A DNA stretch of 64,000 bases from Lates calcarifer (lineage: Eukaryota; Chordata; Actinopteri; Centropomidae). The notes under the pieces are model-generated. The model ran no database searches. It was not told the DNA's origin and saw only the letters and a program-made list of their open reading frames with translations. Of this stretch, positions 11,401 through 24,551 are shown piece by piece; positions within the stretch are counted from its first letter, which is position 1, and each line of letters opens with the position of its first letter. The stretch is from assembly GCF_001640805.2 (NCBI RefSeq), contig NC_066851.1, positions 8,867,712 through 8,931,711 of the forward strand. Direction: 5' to 3'. A program made the translations under genes and the position numbers.

Positions 11401-14400
11401 GCGACAAACAAAAGCGTATACACTATATTGTATGATGATGGATATCTCAGAAAAAAAGAAAAAAAATGCTAGCATGACTAGATGCCATGAGATCTTTAAC
11501 ATTTCTATGGTATGTGTAAACTCATAGATCATCAACTCAGCAAATTCATGAATATATCTGTATTAATTATTTCCTAGAATTCATGTAAACACCTTGACTG
11601 AGCTGTTACGTTAATCGGGTTGTTCACAGTGGAAGGGATATTGGTGTACATGTCACAGTGTGTGTAACCCAGAGGCTATGGCTAACCCTTGAGTCCAGTT
11701 TGAGTCATCGTTTCTGAGGAATGTATGTTTACCTGTTCAGGCCCCCGAGCTTAATGTCTGGACCTCTCCTCTCTCCTACACATGCACAATCACATACATT
11801 CTTGTACAGACATTTTCCAGTTTACCTGTGTACACGCTGATGTGATCATACAGGCACTCTCACACACGCTCTGACACATTCTTAACGCTGCAGTTCAGTA
11901 CCAATTAAGTACTCTGCTCTTGGCCTCCTTTCCTTAATCTAGTCATAGGAGGCATGCACAGACACCGATCTCACTGTTGATGTCTCAGAGAAAAAAAAAA
12001 ACTCTGCCTCTCCTATTAGCCTCCAGCAAATAAGCCTAGAACTTGCATTAGGTGTTGTTAGCGTTACGCTGTGTCTGCATGCATACATGCGAGAGACAGT
12101 TTGAGCATGTCAGAAAGGGTGAGAGACACAGGGTGCATGTGAAAGAGTACATGCACATGTGGAGTTGGCAGACGGAGAGGAAAAGGAATTTGAAGGAAAC
12201 ATTAGCGTTTGATGTGAAAAGAGGGGAGGGGTGATGGAGTGGGAGAAAGAGCAGGAGAAAAAAAAGATATCCTGGGAAATGAAAGAGAGAGAGGGGGGGT
12301 AGAGAAAGAGAGAAAGGAAGGAGTGTATGTGTGTTTGTGTGTGTGGAGGAGGTTGAATGTGTCAACGAGTCAGGCAGAAACCATTACCAGTGTTGGCTGT
12401 TTGTTCCTTACACACCAGGCCAACTTAATAGAAGACAAGCATTTAAAGTCAAGTGGAAATGTGGCTGACCTGCTGCCTGTTCAGTCCATACAAACCGCAA
12501 CACCCCTTCACAAAGTCCTCTGTCCTTTGCAGCTTTGTATACCTTTTATCCAGTCCCTCTCTCCTTTTAAAGATGACTTTTCAGGCATCATCTTTATTCA
12601 ATAGTCATCAACTGGTAAAGAAAAAAGAACAGAAAAACAGTGCATCTGTGTTCTTTAAAAAGCATGCCTGTTGTCCTTTCAACTGGGCAACAGATGTGTG
12701 CAATCCTAAATTATATGCAGCATTTCAAGATTCTTCTCCTTTGTTTTTATTCACTTCATGTGTTACATTAATGCAATACAACAACATGTTTTACAGTGGT
12801 TTTCAGAACAGCTGAAACCACTAAACTAAAACGATTGTGAAGCAGTTATCAGCTAAGACTTTTATTGTGTTTTCAACTCTCAATAAAGTTTTGATTTGAA
12901 TTTAAATATTATTATTATTATTATTCAGTTTATATATCTATATGTAAAAATGGTGATGGCTGAATTCCATTTAGGTTCTTCAGTTACTGGGACGACAGAA
13001 TAAGCACAGAACACCATAAGCACCTGAGTAGAATAATGATTTTTGTCTACCACATTCTTATTCACTCTGCCCCCTATTAAAGATATTTTTTGTGAACATC
13101 TTAAAATTAGTAAATATCTAAGGAATAAAATGTAATTATTCATTCATCATTCATTGCCATCATGTTCTCCCTAGACAGTGTGTAGATTGTTTCACTTTTT
13201 CTATTGACATACTCATGACAAAAAGAAAAGTGAAAACAAAGAGAGACAATGGTAGAAAGTAGGGGAAGAGGATGTTTGAAGGGCCTGTGAGTCTAATTCA
13301 CCCCATTGAGCTCCACCTTTCCCTTCAGTAAACTAAATAATACCTCAACTCTGTCTTCTTCACTTAACTCTTTCCACTTTACACACCATGAAACTACTGT
13401 AGGAACCCCGCTTTTAACTAAAACTTGCTAATGTAAGTCCAAATGTAAACACAGGCGGCGTCCTACTACCAAAGCCTGCTATCACTCTCAAACAGGCCTT
13501 TCCCACAGCAGACATTTTGTCATAGTAGTAAAAGCACAGATGTTACATTAATGACAGCTCTGCTCCATTCAAGTCTTCCAGTGAGCCATGACAGCGTGAC
13601 ACTGAGCCAACGTGCACGATACTACGACCCTGAAAACGAAGCATCTGAATGGAACTCGGCCATCATTGATTTTATTATTTAAACCAGAGCTTTTCCTACT
13701 GTGGCACAATGTTTTTCACTGGGTATCTTGATATCAAGAGACAACAAGGATGTTTGTGGTGTTTAGGTTACATCCATAATATTTGTAACTACTTACTAAA
13801 ATTAGCCTGAGAGAAACACACATAAATGCTAATTAATTACAACAGAGTTTGTTAATATATTTTACATGGGCACAAAGTACTGATTGGGCTTTAGGGTTTC
13901 CATTAAAACAAAAAGCTGTAAAAATTCTTGTCTGTCCAAACATCTTCTTGTGGGATATCGACTTTAGCGGGTTAGATGGGTAATTTACGGCATTGATTGA
14001 GCCCGTGAAGGGGGGTTCCTCACCGATGGGGAGAGTGAGGGCCACTTGGAAGCACTTAGGGGCCCCCGGTGCTGGGGTTGTCTCTGGGGTTAATGCAGCC
14101 AGCGCTGCTGGCTCTGACGGATGGCTGGGAAGCCCCAATAAATCAGCCCCTCTGCCAGGAAAGATGGAGAGAGAGGAGGGGTAGGGGTACAAAGGGGACC
14201 ACTCCAGCCTCTCATCACACTCCTCCCTTTTTGAAAGGATCTTGAAACATCAGTGGCTCGCTGTTCACAGTACACATCTCAACCATGTAGATGCACACTC
14301 GCACAACACACTCTTTCTTCCTCTTTCCTCCACAACTCTAGACCTGCACTCCACACCAGCTCATGCGACTCTGGGCACCTTACAATTAAAGAAGACATTA

Positions 14401-14489
14401 GGAGAGAGGGAGGGAGAAGGAAAGAAAGAGGGGGGAGGTTAAAAGAGGGGAAAGAAAAGGATTGAAAGAAAAGAGGACAACGATATGGA

Positions 14490-14670
14490 AAGGCTGATTA
14501 ATTAAGGGTTCCTCTCTGGCTACAGAATAGATGAAGTTTCAGGATCAATTAATTAGCAAGCTAGCCTACGCACGTCAATGGCTCTAATAGCCTGCTCTCA
14601 TTTGTAACTTTTATTACCCTGCTGCTGTAGAGTGGCTCTCAGCCAATCAGATGCCACATGGAGATGATGC
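14490..14670. other. Candidate conserved non-coding element rich in homeodomain cores
   Basis: TTAATTAA at 14498-14505 and AATTAATTAG at 14547-14556, then CTAATAGCC, and AGCCAATCAGATG carrying a CCAAT box. It is complex sequence sandwiched between purine-rich tracts. Confidence 0.35.
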
Positions 14671-15544
14671 TACGTGGCCATTAACTGGAAAGGGGAGAGA
14701 AAACCCCTCCCCCTTCACTGACAGAAGTGATGCTATCAATTATGTCAGTGTAAAGTGTGTATATGCTACATCTAACATAAAAAAAGACAGCAACACAGAG
14801 CATCTATTAGTAGTTTTTTTTATCCATTGCATTGCATGCACATAATAAATAAGACAAAGTTGTGATAAATAAGATATGACCCAGTGGGTTATACTTTTTC
14901 ATGTGAGCCATTAGTTAAATTACATACCCAGCTGTCTATTAATTCTTGCTGTTGCATTAGTTGTATGAGCTGCAAACTCCATCATTCTGGCTCAGGCAGG
15001 TGAAGCGATGGTGGAATTTAATATAATTTAGTGTTGAATGCAGGCAAGCGGTGTAAAATGTCACAAACGGCGTGTTTTTGAAGGATCCAGGATCAGCGCT
15101 CTGTGTCTGCAGCGCCTCATATATGTGCTTATTGATAAGATAAAAGAGCAGAGAGATGAAAGTGGAGCGAAACGGAGGGAGCGAGGAAGAGAGAGGAAAG
15201 AAAGGGGATGCTTTACGTCTTTGCCGAGTTACAAGGGGATTAGTTGCTGCTCTAATTGGCTCGCCAAGAGATTCATCTCAGTTTTTCATCCAGATTAGAG
15301 ATAGATTTTTATACAGGTCAAGTCTGCTCCGGCATCTCAGGGTTCTGGGCTTCATTTGTGGAGAGGGAGAAGTGAGGAGACGTGACACACCATCAACATT
15401 TGAAAGCAGATCTGAGAAGGCATGGATTGGCATGATCAAGGTGCTACCTAGATTTCAGCCTCTGTATATTGGTGTTTGATTGGTAGGAAGAGATGAAGAC
15501 AGAACCCAGTCATATAGACTATAGAGTTGGAACTTCAAAGTCAG

Positions 15545-15610
15545 TTTAAGATACTGTATTGACTTGGATATAAGTCAACCTGAATTTTAAGATGACCCCC
15601 CCACCCTTTA
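15545..15610. mobile_element. Possible terminal-repeat fragment of a DNA transposon
   Basis: TACTGTATTGACTTGGATATAAGTCAACC resembles terminal repeats of the TACnGTAT…CTATAAGTCGnACC kind known from vertebrate DNA transposons. No partner end was located, so this is weak. Confidence 0.2.
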
Positions 15611-16141
15611 GGCAACATTTATTTTTGAAGATACGAGTAAATACAGTCTCTTATTAATATTTAGCTAGTTAAAGAAAATACTGTAAATATACAAACTGTA
15701 GTCTTCCAATATTTTGAATTCTGTTTCAAGAGAATAATCATCATCAACTGGTAGATTAGTATTAACCAAACATCAGAAAGCACTGGTGGAGTTGCATTCA
15801 GGTAACACCCTCAAACGCACCACAGAAAGAAAATGTTTAATAATTTAATTTATAAATAATTTAGTGTAAAACATCATCATACAGTATATCCAGGCAGATT
15901 TCTGGACCTTCTGAATCAATGGCAAGCTGGTGGTGTGTATATTGTGTGTTTTGTTGTATTATAGTGATGTACGCCTGCTCCTGTGAAACAAGATTATATT
16001 CCTCTCAAGCTGTTTGACAAGCCAATGAATAAATATTAGGTAATTATAAATATTTAACCTGAACTAGAACAAACTTTGAGCATGTTAAATGTGATTCTCA
16101 GTTTGTCGTAAGGAGGTTGTGTTGTAGTTTTCCTCTTGTCT

Positions 16142-16157
16142 TCAAGGTCAGAGGTCA
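16142..16157 (+). promoter_or_regulatory. DR1 nuclear-receptor element with extended half-site
   Basis: TCAAGGTCA overlaps AGGTCA-G-AGGTCA. The first is the ERR/NR5A monomer consensus, the second a perfect DR1 (RXR heterodimer, HNF4 and COUP-TF type). Confidence 0.35.
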
Positions 16158-16599
16158 CAAACAGATGCAGGACAGCTGGTAGGATGAGGTTTACTCATGA
16201 ATACAAGGTGATGACTTAGCGAAGGCGCAGTGCGCTAATGTGTTAGCGTCTGAGGTGTCATGGGCAACGTATGCCTACCTGCCTGTAATCCTTTACCCCA
16301 TCATCCTGACATCCCCCAACACCTGATTCATCTCTAACTCACCGCACAGTATCCGCACTGACCTGAAGGAACTCGACAATCCTGTCGTGTCACTGTTATT
16401 TAACACGGCGGCGCCTCAGAGCGTCAGCATCCGAGAGAAAAAGACAGCCTCGCAGCAGGGGATGTAAAATACGAGTATAATCTCCTGTGCTGATGTCGAC
16501 CGCTAATGGTGAACAAGCGTGTTTCAACTAGAAGCCCCCGCCCTCCCTCTCCCTCCTCTCGCTCACTCCCTCCCTTCCTGTTCAGATGTAATTGACATG

Positions 16600-16740
16600 A
16601 CTCCTACACAAGTTCGAGCCTGTCATCACAGCGAGCGTTGAAAAATGAACCGAGCCACTGTGCGATGAAATGACTGATCTGAACGACGTTTTAGGGCTAT
16701 TTCGTGCTGAATTGTGATGTTCACATGTGCCACGGGCCCT
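16600..16740. other. Candidate conserved non-coding element
   Basis: Repeat-free, with unusually many CpGs for intronic sequence (GTTCGAGC, GCGAGCG, CCGAGCC, GTGCGATG, GAACGACG, TTTCGTGC). No frame of note. Confidence 0.3.
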
Positions 16741-19700
16741 CTTTCCTTCTTCTCCAATTTGTAATTTGATAATGATTATTTTCTATCTGTCAAAACTGAA
16801 TCTAGTTTGAGTTGGACTTATTAGGTAGCATTTTGCCCACCGAATTTCTAGTATAAACAGAGAAATTCTGTGTTAAGAAACATTTCAAGTGATCAATGAT
16901 CTATTTAACAGTCTCTCTTTGGGAGAGCCTGCTATAATTCCTTCTGTACCCCCCGCCTCCCCACCAATTCAGATCCATTTTGACCCCCCAAATGAATCAC
17001 ATTTGCTTTTTTTCCCCTCTCTCTCTTTCTCAATTTCCCCTCTCTCTTCTGTCTTTCTTGGCCCCAGATTGGGGTCAGGAGTTTAGTAGGGGAAAAACAT
17101 TTGGAGCTGGTGGCACAGGGCCCAGAGCCTCTTGCGAAAAAATATAAAAAAAATAAATCGCTGTTCACACACACATTACAGAGAGCATTAACCTGCCCTG
17201 CTCTGCCTCTCCAAATGTCTCCATTACGGCTCTGCCTGGAACAACACAGCCACCGCTAGTCGCAGCCAGCCAGCAATAAAAACGCCTGCTACGAGCGGCC
17301 TCTCTGTTTTTTCTTTTTCTTTTCTCCATCAATAGACGTAAGCAGAAACAGGGAATTAGAGAGAGGGAAAAATAAAGAAAGACAGACAAGGGCAGAGAGC
17401 AGCGTTTGGCAGTCTTCAGAAAGGGATCCGAGATGAAAATATAGAAAAAAAACATGCCTGTGTGTGTCTGTCAGTCAATGGCTACACTATCTGTTCGCTT
17501 TCACTCGCCGTCAGTGTGATGTTGATGTTATCACCAGGTCGATAAGTCACAATCTTTGAATAGACAGGCTTGTGTTTTCATTTGGGAATAAAAACCTGCG
17601 GTATATGAAGTGCACCACGCTTCATAAATAAAAAAAAATACCAGCCAATCATCTGCTGTTCTGTCTGTTCTGTTTTCTTTATTTCCTGAATGTGACTGCT
17701 TTAATTTTATATTTAGTTTTGGCTTGATGTGTAGTGTCTAGGTTCAGGTTACTGGGATGTCACAACTGAGAGTCCTCTATATTACTCCCCCCTGTCCCTC
17801 ACTCTTTCTCTCACCCCTCCAAGGGCAGCTCATTCCTGAGGTGTCAAGGGCCTTGCAATGTATGAGGAGGGGGAGGAGTGAGAGAAAGAGAAATCAAAGA
17901 GGGGCACTGCGCGACAGCGAGCACCGTCACCTTGGTGGGGGGGAGAGATACCAGTACGATGACGAGCACGGTGATGCATTCCCTCTTCTTCCCCTTATGT
18001 TTAATCATGAGACCGTTGATGCTGATCCTTCCCTCTGACGCCACACATTTCATTAAGGGACTCACCTTCGCCTGCAGTTCACAAACCAGCAGCGGTATTC
18101 ACACCTTGTTGTAGTGTTGGCTGTGAGCAGCTGATCTTATCACCACACCGAGCTGAAGGAGCTGGTTGATTTGTTTTGGTCCTGAGTGTAACGATGACCT
18201 CTTGTCAGCTCAGCTCTTCTATAGATGTCAACTCTATATGTTACAGAAATGGAGAAAGGTGATATTCATAATACCATAGACAGACTAGCAGCAGCACATG
18301 CATCCTGTGTTTTTAGACCTGGCCAATGTAGTCACCTTCTTCTTGTCTTTAATGTGCAATGCTCCTGTGGTCCAAACATCTTGTTGTCCGCTAAATTAAT
18401 ATTATTATAACAATATAATATTGTAGAATTTTAACTAATGAACTCAGTGTTGTCTAAGGCACACCTGTTTGACAGGTGCATAGGACAATTAAAGTGAGAA
18501 AAAGTAATATTTCTCACACAACATCAGCACAGATCAGAGATGCAGTGTTTTGGTTATAGATTGTCATCAGACAATCGCTACATAACCATTAGCATTAACA
18601 GCTGTTTACGTACTATGAGCTTCAGCTATTGCTGCATACGCCTGTTGGGCAGCACTTCTTCAGAAATTGCAGCATCTTTATACCCGAGCCACAGGTTGCG
18701 ACAGCCAATTGAAAGGTAGACCAAATCTCAAACACTTGAAACAATTACCACATCATTATTGATAAAAGCCAGCTTAAAACGAGCCAAACAGTAGACATCA
18801 TAATTCAAAGAAAACGGAAAAAAGAAAACAGGTCTTTTTCATAATAATAATGATAAAATACTTTATAAAAACCTTTTTCTTCATCTGGTTATGTATTTCT
18901 GCAGGAAATATTTCCTATCATTTATTGTCAAAATAATACAATTTTAAAAAGTTAACTTGAAAATAGAAGTTGGTGTTGAATGAATGTTTGACCTTCATTT
19001 TTTGTGTGTGTGTGATTGTCATACATGACTGAGTTCATCCAGTGAAGGATGTCGGAATTTATCCGGAGTTGCTGAAGACCTTGTAGAAGATATGATCCTT
19101 CAGGAAAACATGAGAACCCTTCAAAGGTTTTATGTCACTTTGTCAATACAGGTATATATTTTAAGACGTGATAAGTCAGACAGCAAGAGGAAGATGCTGG
19201 TCAGCTGAAAAAATGTCACATCTGGATAATTTAAATGTTTCAGCCACTTATGGCAAATAAGCTGTAGAGGGATAGATGAGGCGACTGCCACAGTTGTCAG
19301 AGTTATTTTGATACCAGTGTACTTCATTTTTTTGACTGGCAGATCTGTCAACACTGCCATTTCTCCCTTACTGTTTCCCTGCTGCGCTTGCTTGCTGAAA
19401 TTTCCTTTGATTATGTGCCTTTAAGTTTGCTTTTTAAATTGACTAACTGAGCCTGGATGTGAAGAATGTAATTATTTTAAAGTAGCCAGCCCTTGCATAT
19501 TCACGTCATTCCTTCCAGTGATGCTGCCATTAACCTGTGTCACTATATTTCTATTTTAAAAGCAGCTGTCTGTCACTAGGTACAGTAACTAATCCTGCAG
19601 TTGCACAATATATGCTTATTCCCACACGTCTTTGACTCTTGCTACCTCTTGTGAAACTTCAGAGTGACTAGAGGGCTGTTACGGGAGACTTATTTGCCAT

Positions 19701-19920
19701 TTTCAAAAAATACTGAAGAAAAATAGCTGTCATTGAGACAAACACACCTTGCTATAACAAGTTCCAGTGTAATGCATGCTAATGTTGTCAAAGTAAAGGT
19801 ATATGGTATTACAACATCCACCAGTTCCTTCACAGGGATATAAATATAACATAGTGCAAACAGTGTATTCTGTTTTTCTTTTCATCAGTGTGCCCTACAG
19901 TTATTGCAGGGTTGTTACTA

Positions 19921-19921
<1 letters not shown>

Positions 19922-19982
<61 letters not shown>
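19922..19982 (+). repeat. (ATT)n microsatellite
   Basis: About 20 uninterrupted ATT units. The apparent poly-isoleucine frame through it is an artefact of the repeat. Confidence 0.95.
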
Positions 19983-19986
<4 letters not shown>

Positions 19987-20899
19987 GCATGTTTTGTCAT
20001 TTCCATCTGTATAGATCAGGGGTGTAACCATGGAAAATGGTAGCACAACAACGGTGCATTTTTTTTCCATTCAGCCAAAGACATCAGAGCTGCGTCTTTT
20101 TAAAGCAGGTTTTGAGTATGTTGTGCATTCACAATGGAAAGGAGACATACTAAATACTAAATCTGCATTATTTATTATTTGCATAGTAACTGCCAAAACA
20201 GTGTACTGAGATAATTATAGTACTATATTCTGTATTATTATGCAAACATTTCTTATTCCTATCATAGCCATCAGAACTCAAACTGCTGCTGTTGCTCCTC
20301 AAATTATTTGTAAAAGAACTTTTCGATCCACGATCCATTCGTCTTCATCACTATTTCACATTATCCCCATCCATCCTCTAAGGCTCTCCTTCCTTCCCTT
20401 CTCCACTTCTCTTTTACACTTGTCTGTGTCGCCCCTCTCTTTCTCTCTCCACATATCTCTCTGTCTGCATCACCATCTTTATCTGTCTCTCTCTGTCTTT
20501 ATCATGTGAAACATCACTTTATCCATCCCCTTTAAGTATTTCAGTCCGTAACACCCTTCTTCTATCTCCCCATATCTGCCTCTCTAAACATCTTCTTTTG
20601 CCACTGTCTCTGTATCTCTTCACATGTCTATATCAGGCTTTTTTAGGCTTTTTTAGGCTTTGTCATTTCTCCTCCATTTCACTCTTTGCAAGTACACCTG
20701 ACTTTCTATTTCTTATAAACCTTTCTCTCTCTCTGTCTCCCTCTCTCTATCTCTCTCTTTTTTTTATTTTAAGTTGGCGTTTCTGTGGTCTGTGGTGCTA
20801 ATTCTGATGCAGTGCCTATGTGTGCCTGTCATGCCTGTCAGTGTGTGAATGTGTGTGCGTTTAGGGGTCGGGGTGGTGGCTCTGCTTAGCGCTCTGGTT

Positions 20900-21070
20900 G
20901 GCTGAGCCCATCTGTCACTCAAAACAGGCGACCTGTGGTCCCGGTCGCCAGCCAGCCGTATCGCCACTTCGACAGAATTATGAAAATTCCTGTCTATTGC
21001 TCATTGGCCCAATTGAATTACAAGCAGTGCCTTGTTCCGTGCAAGGTTTTTCTAAACAGCTGATTTAAGG
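20900..21070. other. Candidate conserved non-coding element
   Basis: Complex, CpG-bearing sequence (GGTCGCCAGCCAGCCGTATC) followed by CAATTGAATTAC and AGCTGATTTAAGG, between TC-rich and CA-rich repeats. Confidence 0.25.
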
Positions 21071-23733
21071 CGCACACACACGTGCACTATACACACTCAC
21101 ACACACCGCTGCCTTGGATGAGGGTTAGCATGGCTATTTATTCTCTCCATTTGCAGAGCAGGACTATATTGTCTGCCTTTTCATACGACTCTTGTTTTGA
21201 TAGATTTTTGATTGAGTTCTCTCAGTGTTTGTGTGCGTGTTTGTGTCTTTGTATCTTAATATGCCGCCAAGGCTTTTGTTTTCATCACACTGTTTCTGCA
21301 GTTTATGGTGAATTATTTGCTTCGCAGGACGTCTATTCTGTGTCATTTCTCCCTACAGCACTTCACATCTGTTGTCATTTCATTACAGACATTTATTTGA
21401 CACTGTGTGCCTGCCAAGACACTCTGGATAAATCACAGTTATTTTGTGTGCTTCCACACACCTGAGTGGAAGGAAAAGGCAGAAAATGGTCTTATTTTCT
21501 ACTTCCAGCAGTTATTTTTATTGGTATAAGCAACAGCACAGCAAGTCTGTTTATCACTAAGCATATTCTCAGTCAAAGAGAATCAGGTTTCAGTGAGGTG
21601 CTGTGTACTCAGTAGGTACAGTACATTCATACAGTCGGCCCCAGCGATCAAACAGAAGCTGCATTTGAATGACTCTTCCCTCCCAAAGCCACTGTGACAG
21701 GTTGCTACTTGTTAGACCTCCTTGTTAGACCACCTGCCGTCTCTGTGCTTATTTGACTTGACTGACTGACTGGCGGTATTTCTGTTTCTTTTTTCGTTTG
21801 TCTCAGTGTCTGTCTTTCTACTTGCTCACCTGATTGCCTGTCTACGAAGTTTGATGTTGAACTCACAACTTTTCTTACAGACTGATAAGTAAGGCTAATA
21901 AGGCTTTTAATGTCAACACTGGCTATATAATAATAATAGAAACTTACATATAGCACCTTTAATCTCAGGCAAAATTACATGTTATGTAGTTATCATTATT
22001 GTAGTTAATGACACCTGTAACACCTGTAACACCTGGTAAATTTATACATCAGTGGCCCCAAATTGTATCAAGAATTATTTAATGATCCATGCCTGAAAAT
22101 CCAGGAAAAAGGAATCATGTAACATGACATTATACAAGAAGCTCTACACACATATTTTTACCCATCCAGTCAGTCACTTAATTCTGATAAAAAGCAAAGA
22201 GACTCAAAAGACGTAACATTGGTGTGTTGAAGCTTTCTCACTCGAGCTTCCAGGCTCTGTCCCCAGTGTATTTTTACATATAAAATCTCAGCAACTCAAA
22301 TTGACAATTTTAAAGACAACGAAAACTGGTGTAGTTTATTATTTATTCATTAGCTTTTCATGCTTTTCAGTGTTATTTATAGCACCGAGAGGATTTTTTT
22401 TTTTTGGGGGGGGGGCAATTCCCTGTTAACCCTTTTTTGTGTGTTTTGTCTCTCTCTCTCTGCCTACATCTGCCTACTCTTCAGTCTGTCTGTATGTCAC
22501 TGTCTCCCCTTATCTGTCTGTCTGCCCGTCATTGTATTGTCTGAGAAAGGAACCCACCCACGGTTGTCTGGTCTCGATCTCCATGGCGACCTAATCCTCA
22601 CCAATCCCAGAACAGTAGTGTTCCAGTTGAGACCCACTGTGTTACACCAGCCTGTCATCACTGATCACTGGATAGAGTTGCTTCTATTTTATCGTTGTGG
22701 CTTTGATCCACATCTAATGACGTGTGTGTATGTGTTTTCTGTGTGTGCAAGATAGAGGGAGTGAGCGTTTGTTTGTCTTTCTTATTCTAACAAATCCCCA
22801 TACACAGACAACTTGAATTCATGTCCATTCATTTGAGTATGTCGGTATGTGAGTGCTATGTCTGTAAGTGTGTGTGTTCATGTGTGTGTGTGTTGTCCTG
22901 GCTGGCAGTAATGAATCCAGTGGTGCTGTTGGCATGAGCGGGGCCATGCTATTAACCTCTCTGCCAGCTAGACTGATCTCACCCTGTCTGTCTGTCTCAT
23001 CGGCCTAATGACACACTCTCACACTCACACAACACACACACGCACCACACACACAGACCTGTCCTTTCTAATCAAATTTCCATTGAAGTGAAAAGCATTC
23101 TACATTGTCCAATCATCTCTATTCAGAGAGTCAAAAAGCTTCTGCCTGTGTAGAGAGAAGATTTCTTTTTTTTTTTACCACCCACTCAAAGGAAGTTACA
23201 CTTCAAAATTATTTCAAACGTATTAATCTCCACTGGCCCTCTGCAGCCAGATCAGATTTCAATACATTTTACACCAGCCATCAGTTTCAACAAGGCTTTT
23301 ATGAGTGGGTTTTCTCACTCATAACAGTCACAGCGAAGCTACAGCTCTGGATGTGTGCTCTTTGCTTTTGATCTGACAAGGCCGTACTGTAGTGTAGTAG
23401 TTACGTCACATTGGATTCCCCTGTAACACCATCATTTGAGATATAAATCACTCTGAGTTTGGGAGACTTTTACTTTGCCAAGCCTGCCAAGGAAGATTTA
23501 AAGGGACATTTCAAAAGTTTAGAGCTCAGGGGCAAAAGCTGGAGGTGGACTGTGAGCTTTGCGCGCACCCCAAATTACAGCCTGTGTGCACGTTTAATGA
23601 GTTTGTGGCAGTGCTGTGGGCCGTCACCGAATAAAAAAGCAGCATGACATGATGGGGAAAAAATATGACAAGAAAAGTGCTGTCATATTGCTTCACCAGC
23701 GGTCGTAAATGTTGTTTAATAGTCTGTACTTGG

Positions 23734-23738
<5 letters not shown>

Positions 23739-23792
<54 letters not shown>
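23739..23792 (+). repeat. (GT)n microsatellite, longest GT run in the window
   Basis: About 27 uninterrupted GT units, 0.8 kb upstream of exon B. Confidence 0.95.
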
Positions 23793-23793
<1 letters not shown>

Positions 23794-24503
23794 TGCGTCT
23801 GCATGAGTGAGAAAACCCCAGCCTCCATAGGAAATCCTTAGAGAAGTGAGGAGCACCTGGCGCTGTCTGTAGTCATAACAAACAACAAGGAGGGATTAAG
23901 ACTACATTTGTATTGGTGCCAGCTTGTTACACGCACTCCCTGTTCACATTCTCTCTCATAACCACTGTGTAATGCAGCATCGGCACTTGGCGTTAGTTTC
24001 TTAACTGCTCTGCTCTGGAATGCCCCGGCTCATCCATGTGTCCCTCATTAGGGTTACGGCCCGGGACGAGCCTGCAGTAATATCCAACACACCTCATCCC
24101 ATCTGTGAGCTGACCAAGATGGAGATAATGTAGAGAGGGGGATGCATTTGGCAAGACAGAGGACATAAAGTTAGAGGTTTCTGCAGTGTGAGTTCATTAG
24201 GCAGAGGACTGCTGGGAGACCGGTGTCAACCTGGTTTGAGCTAAATTAAGAGCTTTAGCTGAGGGACAGATGAATGGGAAAATGGAAAGAGGCCAGGTTG
24301 TGTAGGCTTGTGTGGCATGTTTTTGTGTTTATTTTCTAATCATTCCAAGAGGATTGTGGGTTAGAAGACTCTCCTGCTTTTATGTGGTTGACTACTACAG
24401 TACTTCACCTGGCACCTGCTGTGATAGCTTGCTAATTGTGCCAAACAGCCCCTCTCCATTGCTTTTAATTTAAAGTGGGTGTTTTGCTGCAACCTCAGCC
24501 TTG

Positions 24504-24551
24504 ACCTCAATATCTCCCCTTTAACCAATGTGTGATTGGTTGTTTCAGCAG
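24504..24551 (+). promoter_or_regulatory. arid1b: 3' splice site region of exon B: branch-point candidate, hairpin, NAGNAG acceptor
   Basis: A TTGAC branch-point candidate has its A at 24504, about 45 bases before the exon. Next comes a short pyrimidine stretch, then a perfect 7-bp inverted repeat AACCAAT (24523-24529), loop GTGTG, ATTGGTT (24535-24541), then TTTCAGCAG. The polypyrimidine tract is interrupted by the hairpin and is weaker than those of exons A and C. The tandem CAGCAG (24546-24551) gives two possible acceptors three bases apart. The motifs are directly visible; a regulatory role is inference. Confidence 0.55.

Larger units (their letters stand above)
7877..24548 (+). other. 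arid1b: arid1b intron between exons A and B (about 16.7 kb)
   Basis: Bounded by GTATGT at 7877 and CAG at 24546-24548. The first 1.5 kb is rich in imperfect GT/CA runs (about 8200-8400, 8540-8640). Further contents are microsatellites at 9541, 19922 and 23739; a possible teleost dispersed repeat near 11115-11400; CNE-like islands near 10021-10300, 14490-14670, 16600-16740 and 20900-21070; and TC-rich blocks at 20380-20760. Nothing coding was recognised. Confidence 0.85.

Noticed and set aside
19803..20027. Frame with a run of isoleucines
   Set aside because: Directly encoded by the (ATT)n microsatellite; not a protein.
20637..20662. Tandem AGGCTTTTTT units
   Set aside because: Three short decamers in a TC-rich stretch; ordinary slippage.
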